Part shown: piece by piece, positions 1 through 8,255 of the stretch
How the letters are laid out: the number at the start of each line of letters is the position of its first letter
Position numbering within the stretch: position 1 is the stretch's first letter
Assembly: GCA_001931905.2 (NCBI GenBank)
Contig: MSJI02000758.1
Span: 1 to 13,762 of the forward strand
DNA from: Cladosporium sp. IMV 00045
Lineage: Eukaryota; Ascomycota; Dothideomycetes; Cladosporiales; Cladosporiaceae
DNA: 13,762 bases
Direction of reading: 5' to 3'
Translations under genes and position numbers: made by a program
The notes under the pieces: model-generated
What the model saw: only the letters and a program-made list of their open reading frames with translations
Databases searched by the model: none
What the model was told of the DNA's origin: nothing

Positions 1-562
1 AAGACAGATGCAGTCTAGGTAATATTACGTTTTTCACGTCATCCCAACAGTCCACCACCGCCAGTATTATCAACTTATTAGCCCTATTAACATGGCCAAA
101 TGAGCTAAACAACTGGCGAAGATCGACTCACGTGGACGCATTACGTCGTTCGCCTCTTACCTGCAGAGCGCTCGTTGACTTGCTGAGACGTAGTGCTTTG
201 ATGGTGAGAGACATTCCAATTGATAGTCTTCGGCTAGACTTGAGATTTGTAGGCGTGAATGTCCTGAACAAACACGGGTACGCTCACGCGGATATTGACA
301 CAGGCAAGTTGGGTATTTCGCTATTTCTTTCGAGTCGAATTCCTCTCTTCGTTTCCATCTCCTAGAAGGACCAAGCAAAGAGCAAGAAAGAATAAAAGCA
401 AGCATCTATACGCTCCAAAACACCTCGCTAAGGCCACACATTCGCTTTCATTGAACTCATCCCAGTCTCGTTCTGGCGATCCTCAAGTCTACGCTCATTC
501 TTGTCAAATCACAACACGGCAGCCATTCTCGATCAACAAAGTCGAGCTGATATGTCCCAGAC
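1..562. other. Left flank without a supported gene
   Basis: Several overlapping open frames of about 80-130 codons run on both strands, but none has a convincing start, domain or continuous protein-like composition. The stretch lies downstream of the minus-strand gene that stops at 563, so its right part probably includes that gene's 3' untranslated region. No clear AATAAA-type signal was seen on the minus strand. Confidence 0.5.
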
Positions 563-1420
563 TCAAGGACCGGTCGAACTCGACCCTCGCAACCCCTGAA
601 CCAACGCCTGAATCACGTCCCACCAATACGACACCCAAGAGATGCCACCCGCGCGACCGACAGGGCAAACCCACATCTTGAACACCTCCGGCTCGACGTC
701 CAATCGCCGTTCCCTTACCATCTGCACCACCCCCCTCATCGCGTCATACCGGGCGCGATGCTCCCTCCGCAACGGCGCCGTCGCAAGCAGACCCGCCAAG
801 CCCTCCGCCTGCACGGGTTGCAGACTGCCATCGACGAGTCCCTCCTGCAGTCCATCGCTGTCGAGGTAGATGTCCTCGATCAGCCCGCGGTGCTCGCGCG
901 GCAGCGAGCAAAGCCACTTCCTGCACGTGTTGTCGCCGGCGATGGCAGAGTTGACGACGAAGATCCTCCCCGCGCACCAGCGCCGCGCGAACATTTCGCG
1001 TGACGCCCGGTTCACGTGCAGTTGGGAGGGAACGAGAGACGATGCTTTGGCGCCCTTCTCGATGAAAACAGCATTGTCGGACGGCGTGAAGACTTCATCG
1101 ACGATGGCGTAGAACAGTTCTCCCGGCAGGCTTTGCACGCGAGCGCGGAAGGTGGCGTCGCGACCGGAGAGCAGGGCCACTGTGCCGATGGTGTGGCCTT
1201 TGGCGTTGACGACTTGGCTGGCGTCGTTGATTTGGAGACCGGCGCACTCGCCGCGTTGGCCTTGGGTGAGTTTGCCGATCTTGTCGCCGGCGTTGTCGAA
1301 GACTAGGCCTGAGGCGCTGACTTCGCGGCCTTGAAGGACCTTCTTGCTGTAGAGGGATGGCTTCGTTGATGCGTCGGAGAGGCCGGTGGCGACGTAGAGA
1401 TCGGATGATCGTGCGGGCAT
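563..1420 (-). CDS. DUF3659-like / F-box-like (2EXR-type) fusion protein, 285 aa
   Basis: Uninterrupted frame of 285 codons with an ATG in good context (GTCACCATG). Residues about 29-86 resemble one DUF3659 (LEA-like) unit: a GREVSASGLVFDNAGDKIGK block followed by a second G-rich, D/N-rich half ending in GHTIGTVALL. Residues about 88-285 resemble the large fungal F-box-like/2EXR families: an opening RVQSLPGELFYAIVDEVF (95-111), a QLHVNRASREMF segment (133-144), a CRKWLCSLPREHRGLIEDI block (166-184) and a KMWVC motif (248-252). The same ATF..R, L..ELY and KMWVC landmarks recur in the broken gene at 2365-3021, so the C-terminal part is a genuine family domain. The C-terminus is Trp-rich. No signal peptide or membrane segment is evident. 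DUF3659 has no known function, and the 2EXR/F-box-like part may bind protein partners; both names come from pattern recognition, not a search. Expression may start from a TATA-like site at 1661-1666. Confidence 0.8.
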   Translation of the reverse strand: MPARSSDLYVATGLSDASTKPSLYSKKVLQGREVSASGLVFDNAGDKIGKLTQGQRGECAGLQINDASQVVNAKGHTIGTVALLSGRDATFRARVQSLPGELFYAIVDEVFTPSDNAVFIEKGAKASSLVPSQLHVNRASREMFARRWCAGRIFVVNSAIAGDNTCRKWLCSLPREHRGLIEDIYLDSDGLQEGLVDGSLQPVQAEGLAGLLATAPLRREHRARYDAMRGVVQMVRERRLDVEPEVFKMWVCPVGRAGGISWVSYWWDVIQALVQGLRGSSSTGP

Positions 1421-1680
1421 GGTGACGGTTGGTCTCGGGGTTGAACGGGTGGTTGGCGGTGTTGCTATCGAAAACGTTGTCGATATACTTCTTGCGACTG
1501 TTGTCGGAGACGTCTATCCATGTCAATGTAGACGTCTCTTGGATGCCTTGCTTGGTTGCTGTACGATGGGTGCAGGATTTGCCTTGATATTGACGATGTT
1601 GATAAGAACGATCGAATGTTGTTATGTCCGACGGTGGATACGGGGGCGAGATCGTGTGCATTTATACCCATACACACCGC
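1421..1680 (-). promoter_or_regulatory. Leader and putative promoter of the 563-1420 gene
   Basis: On the minus strand a TATAAA lies at 1666-1661, inside TGGGTATAAATGC, about 240 bases before the ATG at 1420. It could be a TATA box with a long leader. The leader would contain the perfect inverted repeat at 1507-1538. Frames open across this stretch have no convincing protein composition. No experimental start is known. Confidence 0.35.
1507..1538. repeat. Perfect 9-base inverted repeat, 14-base spacer
   Basis: Arms GAGACGTCT (1507-1515) and AGACGTCTC (1530-1538) are perfect reverse complements. Each arm holds the palindrome AGACGTCT with a central ACGT. It lies 87-118 bases before the start codon of the minus-strand gene, so it could be a dimeric transcription-factor site (ACGT-core, bZIP-like) or a leader hairpin. 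Confidence 0.6.
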
Positions 1681-1838
1681 GATAGAACTGCATTTGACTC
1701 TACTAACTCTTCAAGGTTACTTCATTCATCCCGCGACATACAAGACTGCCGGTATGAGAAGGTAAGTGAATGCCTGCTATTGGTGGTATAAAAGTAAGCT
1801 GAAGTGACGAGCACGCTTGGTTGGCTGGCTGTTTTGAC

Positions 1839-1844
1839 TTTATT
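1839..1844 (-). terminator. Possible polyadenylation signal (minus strand)
   Basis: AATAAA on the minus strand, about 150 bases after the stop codon of the candidate mini-gene at 1991-2262 and followed by A/T-rich DNA. The position suits a fungal 3' end for that transcript, but a lone hexamer is weak evidence. Confidence 0.25.
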
Positions 1845-1990
1845 GTTTAACGATATCCTTAAATTTCAACAGACGCCTTATTCATCACTTTGTCAAGGCA
1901 AAAGAACCAAAAGGATACGGTCTATTTCAAGATCTAATAATTGTCGCTGTGGTCACTTGTAAATCTGCTGATGCAACGCACCAGGACCAG

Positions 1991-2262
1991 TCACACAAAG
2001 GCGTCTCCACGAGCATCATTGGGTACCACGGCTTTGATACCGACCAGTTGAACTTCGCCATCCAAGTTCAAGATCTTGCGAAAGTATGAAGGTGTTGCTT
2101 TGTCACTATTGAGAAGATGAAATTGATTCGTCACTAATCAAGCCTGATCGCAGCACCTTCATAGACAAATGACAATATGCTTCTCTGATCGACTCTTCAC
2201 TTGTCAGTAACGAACGCCCTTTCCGCCGGTTGATTTTCGAAGATAACGCCTTGTTCCAACAT
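1991..2262 (-). CDS. Candidate two-exon mini-gene, about 58 aa, unknown function
   Basis: Proposed exon 1 is 2262-2201 (ATG, 20 codons plus two bases). It encodes MLEQGVIFENQPAERAFVTD and then AA. The proposed intron is 2200-2106 (95 bases, GTGAAG to AATAG). Exon 2 is 2105-1991 (one base plus 37 codons and TGA). It includes YFRKILNLDGEVQLVGIKAV and ends in GDAFV. The splice joins AA to T and keeps the frame. Both halves read like ordinary globular protein, unlike the surrounding frames, and an AATAAA follows downstream. I do not recognise the family; no signal peptide or membrane segment is seen. It sits 100 bases downstream of the broken F-box-like gene. It could instead be the tail of a larger decayed gene: a TAG lies just upstream of the exon 1 frame. 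Donor and acceptor are acceptable but not perfect, and no clear CTRAY branch site was seen. Confidence 0.35.
2085..2163. repeat. 14-base near-perfect inverted repeat
   Basis: Arms 2085-2098 (TATGAAGGTGTTGC) and 2150-2163 (GCAGCACCTTCATA) pair at 13 of 14 positions; the odd pair is a G-T wobble on the plus-strand RNA and an A-C mismatch on the minus-strand RNA. A 51-base spacer separates them. In the mini-gene model one arm lies in exon 2 and the other in the intron, so the pre-mRNA could form a stem over the acceptor. Confidence 0.6.
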
Positions 2263-2364
2263 CACAGTGCAAACTCCAACATGACATTGACGCTAGTCAC
2301 GTCGCTGTGCCTACACTTTTCCTGACGAGCTTCAATATTTGTTGATGAACGAATAGCCACCTGC

Positions 2365-3021
2365 TTAGTTCGTTCTCAAAGAAAGTTTCTCCATCTTCTT
2401 CATCGCGGCCTCCTGCGCGAGCTTGTGAGCCACCTGCGACATGAAGGCAGCCTGCCTCCAGCGAGGCGAGCCATGATCAGACGTCGTCGTCGTGTAATCA
2501 GCCGTCCACTCGGCCTTCTTCGCCGCTTCTTCGTCGTTGCGCAAACATACCCACATTTTCACAGCGCCTGGGAGAAGTGGCAAGTCAATCGTGCGGACGA
2601 ATGTCATGAAATAGTCCCTTTTCTTTGAACGATACTCATGAGCTGACTCGACTAGGTACGCTTCTGCGAGGGTTGTAGTGACTGGTAAAGTGATCGGTGG
2701 GCCGTCAAGATGAATAGCGCGGATATGAACGACGTGGTCTGCTGGGATGGTCGCGATCCAGTCCCTACAGATTAAACTTTCGGTCAAGAAGATGCTGTTT
2801 TGTTAGTAGGACTCGGCGGCTTGGGCGCGTGTTTGACGGGAGACTTGGAGAATCGATGGAGTGGTGTAGGTTTCGTTGATTGTGACTTCGAAATTGGGCC
2901 CGGCGGTGAAGACGAGCTCTTCGATGCTTTCATATAATTCTCTGGAGAGATCGTTAAGTCGTTGTTGGAATGTCGCTGTTGGGGACATGCTCGCCGTGTT
3001 GATGTTGGTAGAAGAGAACAT
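2365..3021 (-). pseudogene. Broken F-box-like/2EXR-type paralogue with one in-frame stop
   Basis: The frame starts at an ATG at 3021 (AGCCATG, good context), runs 72 codons, meets TAA at 2805-2803, and continues in the same frame for 145 codons to the stop at 2365. With the stop read through it would be about 218 codons, close to the roughly 200-residue homologous part of the neighbour at 563-1420. Matching blocks in order are ATFQQRLNDLSRELYESIEE, ILQVSRQTRAQAAESY, a CRDWIATIPADHVVHIRAI block matching CRKWLCSLPREHRGLIEDI, and VKMWVC. Similarity continues on both sides of the stop. TAC-TAA-CAAAACAG resembles a branch site plus acceptor, but no GT donor in the required phase was seen in the preceding ~110 bases except one 17 bases away, so splicing does not rescue it. 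CAA to TAA is one possible origin. It may be a recent pseudogene, a polymorphism or a sequencing error. No DUF3659-like segment precedes it. Confidence 0.7.
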
Positions 3022-3084
3022 GGCTGTGATGTTCTGAGTCGTTATCCTGATATTGTGTTTGATTGTGTCACGGGATCCGAGCAA

Positions 3085-4471
3085 TAGTTAGTTGCTGTGG
3101 ACTCGAAGTGTTGCGTGACTTGCTTTTGCTTTGCTTTTGATCTGTTGGTGAAAAGTGAACAACCCGCCAGGGGTTCGATGGACCATTTTGAGCTTCATTC
3201 ACAGACGATGTAACGACGTATGTCCAGTCCGCTTTGACAATGCGTTGTCACTTAAATTATATTCAATCCATCGATACGCGTACGCTCGCAACCTGGACCG
3301 TGACGTACTCAATAACGAGGGGATCATTCAATATATGTCGTTCACGCGAGAAAGATCGAGCAAATTGAGAGTTCCCACACCCCGAATGTAATTGATCATG
3401 CAGCAGCACAAGCGAGGAGACCCATGGGAAATGGAGATAAAACCAAGAACCAAATTTGAATGGTTCTCTGGAGTCTATATTGCATGTGCCGATTACCCTT
3501 GCGCTTGCCTCTTTGGGAAGAAAAACAACGTGCACAGCAGGGATTTGGACGGGCCATGTCGGCACTTCACGGAGTTGTTAAATGAACGAAAATCTGCCTC
3601 GCTCAAAGGATCCGAAATCCGAACGTCTTAAACCAATCTATCAAATTCACCTATAATAATTGCGCGTCCTTGCTGTGGTTGAAGTCTGATCATTCAGCTG
3701 TCTCTATCGACGACATCCTATCGATTGAGCGCATTCAATCAATCAGAGTTGGAAGCAGGTCCCGACGCAGTCAAACTTTCGCGGAACTTCAGCCTTATGA
3801 GCCCGACTTGATATCAAAGTGAGTTGAATAATGGTGCGAGCCTCGGTACTGCTGACGAGTCCGCGGCACGAACCTTGACGCTTGGGCTGACGCTTGGGAA
3901 AGTGTGGGTAAAAGTTCATCATTTCTTGTGGGACAACGGCAAGGCGGCATGCAAGTTGCACGCTGAATCGGGTATCGATACATGTTATTGCCCACCTGGG
4001 TAATATCGACTATCGCTTCTCGCAGGAATGTTCCGGGTGGAAAAATTTCGACCTGAATCCTTCGCGACTTTGGGCGGAAAAGTCCTTTCTTGCAACGACA
4101 GGTAGCTTGGTTACTGTAGTATTGAGAGGAATAACGGTGCGTGAGAAAGACAGGTCATTTTGGGCTCCAAAAACAGAATCATCACTTTTGGTCTCATCTC
4201 TGGACGTACCGGGACCGCCCAAGTGTAGCAAGGTATATCAACAAATAGCGAGGATGACGCAAAAAATCAACGACAGCAAAAATCAATCGTCTCGGCCTTC
4301 CAACATCGCTGCACCAATGCAACAACATGCTAAACAACAGCACACGGACCGTTTCCGCTTTCCACCGTGCCTGCCTCCCTTCGAATTCCGTTCCCATCTA
4401 TAGTCGGTTCAGAAAACGATCAAACAAGGTTCAAATGCATCCAAAGGGTTGCTCCGTCTCGCACCGTAAAT
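3085..4471. other. Intergenic DNA between the F-box-like pair and the TBF1-like gene
   Basis: A plus-strand frame is open over 3155-3631 apart from one TAA at 3389-3391. Its best ATG version (3398-3631, 77 codons, MQQHKRGDPWEMEIKPRTKF at the N-terminus) has no recognised motif. Other frames around 3743-4403 overlap on both strands and look like chance. The right end should contain the 3' untranslated region of the TBF1-like gene, and the left end the promoter of the broken paralogue. Nothing else is supported. Confidence 0.5.
3876..3898. repeat. Short tandem repeat TGACGCTTGGG x2
   Basis: TGACGCTTGGG at 3876-3886 recurs at 3888-3898, giving a 12-base period. It lies in intergenic DNA; no function is implied. 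Confidence 0.6.
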
Positions 4472-6541
4472 TCATGCCGAGCTCGCCTCTTCCTCCGCAG
4501 CCAAAGCAGCACGCGCACGAGCTCCACCTCTTTTCCTCAGCTCGCCAGTGACTCCCCGCAAGCAATCGGGCACTTCTCTGCCTGTCTTCAAATACCATAG
4601 CTTCAAGTTTCGCGCTTTGTCTTTCAGTTGCACCTGGTTGCGGTCTTTCAAGACCTCGCTGACGGATCCGCCTCGGCCATAGAGCGCGAGGATCTGCGAC
4701 CAATGCGGGCCACTCACACGTCCTAGGCCGGCTAGAAGGGCGTCTTCTTCGGGTTTCGTCCATGGTTGACGCGTTGATGATGCGGAAGGTGATGATGTTG
4801 CTGTTTGGTTCGAACTCGATTTCGGGGCTGGGAACGAAGACTGTCTGCTCAAGAGGGTCGAGCTTGGTGGAGGAGTTGCGTGAGGAGGCTGTGATGAGAG
4901 AATGGCGAGTGTGTCGGTGCCTGCCTTGGGGTTGCGATCGGTAGGCGAGACGGTGCTGGCGAGTAGTTGCTGGTGTGAGCGCGTGGGAGTGCTGATGATG
5001 CTATCGACGTTCTTGCTGACGCTTGCCGCGAACTCTCGGACAAAATCGGCCCATTGATACTTCTTCGGGAGCTGGCTGTAGGCGTCGTGAGACGAGGGAT
5101 CGACCAAAAGATATGTACGTCGCGATCTGCAGCGATCGATGAAATCTTGCTCTGAAGGAGATAGGCTCGGCGCGTCCGGGTGTCGCGTCAAAATCTGGGA
5201 GTCGAGATCGTGAGGGAAGAGGTCGTCGAGCATGCGTTCAGGCGCGGTATCGCTGTTCATGAGCGCGGAAATGAACGCTTGCGTCTTGAGTTCCAGGTAT
5301 ACAGCGCCCTGCCATTTCAATAATCGGTGTCCGAGGGGTACGAATGTCTCCAAAAAGTACTCGTTGAGGTGGTAGAACGAGACGTCGTGAGCGCCAAGGA
5401 TCGAGGAAACGAACGTAGCAATATTGGCCTTTCGAATGATTTCTTGCTGAGTAGGCTGGAACATCTGTATCGACATTGCATCGATGAAAGGCGTATCTCG
5501 ACTGTACACCTTGCGCGTCTGATCGAAAAGATTCTTCAAGGTGGTGTAAGCTTGACTCTCTTCGTTGTCAGCACCTCGAATCAGATCCTGGATCTGAGAA
5601 TACGTGTATTTGGCGATCGTGACTATGAGTTGGGTCGCCTAAAATTGTTTGATCAGCGCCGAATGTGAGAAGCAATCAGTGTAGGCGCGACCTACCAGGC
5701 TATCGAGAATGGGAAGGCTCTGCATCTTCAGGTGCATGCTAGCATCCTCAAAGTACACATTCGCATGGCCCTTCTGGCCCTGTTGCTGCTGTGCTTGGAC
5801 ATCCTGCCCCAAGCCGAAGGAGGTAACATCGAAGTTGTGAAGAGCAGTGGCGTAGGACGACGAAGGACCGCCCTCGTAGCCTTGGTTAGATTCTAAAGGA
5901 GGTTGAGACGACTGGATGAATGGCATTGCCGGGGCTTGGTTGGTAGGCAAGAGGGGTGGCGCCGAGACGGATTGCGTGCCTTGGTGAGGTGGCGGCCATG
6001 GCGAGTTGTACACCGACGGGTCTGTCTGCCCGTAGTAGTAGGGTTGCTGGATCGATCTGGGATCGTGGTAGTGAGAAACAAAACCGGAGGGCGTGCTGTG
6101 GTAGTCCTGTGTCCATTGGCCGTGACGGGCGGTCGGAGTGCCGTGATACGGCGAGGGCGAGGGATTGCTGCTCTGCGGTTGGCGGGCGACGTAGTGGCCG
6201 GCGACTCCTTCCGAATAAGAGTTGACATTATGATGATGCTGATGCTGATGCTGCGAGGGGTTATAGGGCATTAAGTGGCCATAGGCGCTCCCTGCGGTGG
6301 GATAAGGGTTTCCCGTCCGCCGCCTCTTGTTGGAGGCGGCGGCGGCGAGGTCGTCCGGGGGCTGCGAGTGGCCCGGCATGGCATAGTTGTGTAGCGCTGG
6401 TCACAGGCACAGCATCAGCAAGGCAAGGCAAGCAAGCGTTAGGAGGAGATGTTAGGGTAGCGGTTGGCAAGTGGGAGTGTAGGTGCAGTGATCGAGGAGC
6501 CCTAACAGAGGGCAAGAGTGTGTTGTAGGTCACTCACCCAT
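4472..6541 (-). CDS. TBF1: Tbf1/TRF-type telomere-repeat (TTAGGG) binding protein, three exons, 623 aa
   Basis: Model: exon 1 is 6541-6538 (ATGG), exon 2 is 6396-5696, exon 3 is 5638-4472, ending in TGA; 623 residues. Residues 1-235 are disordered and rich in Pro, Gln, Ser, Tyr and His, with a basic NKRRRTG cluster (24-30, likely nuclear signal), a QHQHQHHH run and a Q-run. Residues about 236-448 match the TRF-homology dimerisation domain seen in Taz1/Tbf1/TRF proteins, with hallmarks RKANIATFVSSILGAHDVSF and HRLLKWQGAVYLELKTQAFI. A Ser/Pro/Thr-rich linker follows, then a single Myb/SANT domain (about 526-588) with QPWTKPEEDALLAGLGRVSG, HWSQILALYG and a telobox recognition helix VQLKDKARNLKLWY. 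Family knowledge: these are nuclear proteins that bind TTAGGG repeats, acting at telomeres, subtelomeres and some promoters. If exon 1 is not used, the next in-frame ATG is at 6379 (616 residues). The leader carries TTAGGG-type sites, suggesting autoregulation. Identification is strong; the first exon is inferred. The symbol marks the family, not proven orthology. Confidence 0.92.
5639..5695 (-). other. Intron 2 of the TBF1-like gene (57 bases, phase 0)
   Basis: The donor GTAGGT starts at 5695 directly after codon ...DSL, and the acceptor TTTTAG ends at 5639, with GCTGATC as a possible branch region. Removing it joins two long frames exactly on a codon boundary, giving ...LPILDSL-ATQLIVTIAKYT. 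Unspliced RNA meets a stop 18 codons after the junction. The junction sits just before the TRF-like domain. Confidence 0.9.
6397..6537 (-). other. Intron 1 of the TBF1-like gene (141 bases)
   Basis: ATGG at 6541-6538 is followed by an excellent donor GTGAGT at 6537. The acceptor GACCAG ends at 6397, with GCTGAT about 20 bases upstream of it and two CTAAC further up. Splicing reads MALHNYA directly into MPGHSQPP of the main frame. It also puts the ATG at 6384, which is out of frame in unspliced RNA, behind the proper start. RNA evidence is lacking. Confidence 0.6.
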
Positions 6542-6570
6542 AACTTTCCGCTCACTACGCCAAACCTAAC
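6438..6570. promoter_or_regulatory. Cluster of four GTTAGG/CCTAAC motifs (Tbf1-type sites)
   Basis: On the plus strand these are GTTAGG at 6438-6443, GTTAGGG at 6451-6457, CCCTAAC at 6500-6506 and CCTAAC at 6565-6570. Two contain the complete TTAGGG, preceded on the relevant strand by A or G as in the RCCCTAA motif known for yeast Tbf1. They surround the first exon and intron 1 of the gene that encodes a TTAGGG-binding protein. Two read CTAAC on the gene's sense strand and could instead be splice branch sites. Confidence 0.5.
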
Positions 6571-8050
6571 GACAGCCCTCAGTCGCTCTGCTGCTGCTCA
6601 CGCCCTCGGGATGCCGCGTGCTTGTCTGTGTGGTTCTGCCTATCACAAGCGAGTGAGGGCACGCCTCAGCAAGCTTTCCGAACTCCGAGTCTCCAGTGGA
6701 GTGAGAGGAGGATTGAGGGCAGGATTCAGGCGTGTTGGAAGTGGACTCGTCGGCAGCAAATCTCTGAGTGTGTATGTATACAAGGACGGAGGGAGGGAAT
6801 CGTCAGGAACATCTTGGACCGCCGACCGGATACGAAAGAAGATTGGAAACCTCCCCTATCGGTCGACCGTGGTCCGGCTGGCATAACTCCCACCGAGCCC
6901 TCGCTCACGCAGGCCTGATCAGGTACACATGATGCTGCGCCAGCGCCTATGTCCAAACGCGTTGACCAACTAGCCTCGTAGCCTCACACGCCTGCTGCTC
7001 CCTCTCTCTGCTCGCCCCTCCAAAGGATCTGCCAGGGCCGGAAGACGCCGCCTCGCCGCTATGCGCCGGTATGCCGCGCGTACCCCAATTGACGGGATCT
7101 GGCATTTGCCTGTCGCTGCCCGCGAGCAGCGAGAAGAGAGCCGTGCTCGCGTGGTGGAAAGCGTAATGACAGCTAACCCTGCAGCACCCGAACTCACGTC
7201 TGTGGAGGACTACTGGACTAGTCATCCCGCCAGGCGATCATGGCGATTGATTAGATCCGGCCACTAGCTGCTGCAGGTTGGAGCTGCCAGGATCCATACG
7301 GCACCAACGGTCGTATTGCTCAGCGCCTCAATGCGGCGCGGGAGCCCACCCCGTTGTGCCATCGCGGCCTGACGGGTGTGACGCTGTCGCTTAGACACAG
7401 ACGCAACTCTGCTCAAGCGAACGCAAGTCTTGCGTTAAACTGCCGACGCTAAATTTCTTTTCTAGAAGCGAGCATACGCCCTGGTAGAACAATTGCTTCA
7501 CTTGCAGAGGCTTGCAGATACGGCACACCAGCCGATGCCGGTCAAGAGTGCGTCATCTCAAGACACATCAAGACGCGCATGTACCGAAAACCGAGGAACT
7601 TTTTTCCCCTCGTCCTCTACTCGTTCGCTCTAAGAGAGTTCGTTTCGGAGTCTACCCCCGAGGTGTCTATTGTTTCTTCCCGCAGTCTCCAGACAGACTA
7701 GAAGCAAACACGCGAGGCCGAAGCAACGGCCGCATGCAGTGTCAGGAAGGACCGAGGCAAGACCTCAGCAAGATTTGGACGGCGACTCTGTTGAGCTCTA
7801 GCCTTCCACCCCTTCTCAAAAGACGGGCTACTCGCAATGTCAGAGACTCGGAGAGTCAGAGTGCGCGAGCAAGCCTCATGATTCCCAGATCTTGAGTAAG
7901 CGAGCATTCTCTAATGAAACAGCGATCTCTACAACAAAAAAGGGTTGTGGGACACGGCATGCAGTGCAGTGCGAGCCTGGTTTTCTCCGCGTGCGGCCGC
8001 GCGAGGGACGCCTTGAAATGAACAGTCATCAAACTGTAATGCACGCGCAT

Positions 8051-8071
8051 CCTGCGGAATCCCTCCGCAGG
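8051..8071. repeat. Perfect 8-base-pair hairpin, 5-base loop
   Basis: CCTGCGGA (8051-8058), loop ATCCC, TCCGCAGG (8064-8071). The stem is G/C-rich. No U-run follows and no neighbouring gene is supported, so its role is open. Confidence 0.6.
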
Positions 8072-8240
8072 CTTTAGCTAAGATCCATTCGATCCACACA
8101 CGAACCACTTGTGCAGATAGGCGAGACTTTCCTTTTGCGGCAGTCCTAAGCTAAGCTACATCTAAGTGGACTCTCTTCACCACTCTTGACGCTGTCCGGA
8201 CGCTACCAGCCCGAAGGTTGGTCTGTTCTCCTTGTCAATC

Positions 8241-8255
8241 GGTCGAACTTCGACC
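8241..8255. repeat. 15-base palindrome GGTCGAACTTCGACC
   Basis: Seven-base arms around a central C. It lies inside the weak minus-strand frame 8177-8428. It could be a dimeric protein-binding site or chance. Confidence 0.4.

Noticed and set aside
2793..2872. Intron ending at TACTAACAAAACAG to remove the stop in the F-box-like paralogue
   Set aside because: The acceptor would need a donor in phase 2; the GT dinucleotides available are in phase 0 or 1 (leading to TGA soon after) or too close (17 bases), and removal would delete residues conserved in the neighbour.
3398..3631. 77-codon plus-strand ORF with ATG
   Set aside because: No motif, no splice partners, and an overlapping minus frame of similar length; insufficient support.
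4427..4445. GGTTCAAATGCATCC resembling a tRNA B box
   Set aside because: No A box, no acceptor stem or cloverleaf around it on either strand.
6261..6533. 90-codon minus-strand frame overlapping the TBF1-like start
   Set aside because: Runs through intron 1 and the out-of-frame side of exon 2, and its long form lacks an ATG start in good context; it is a shadow of the TBF1-like gene.
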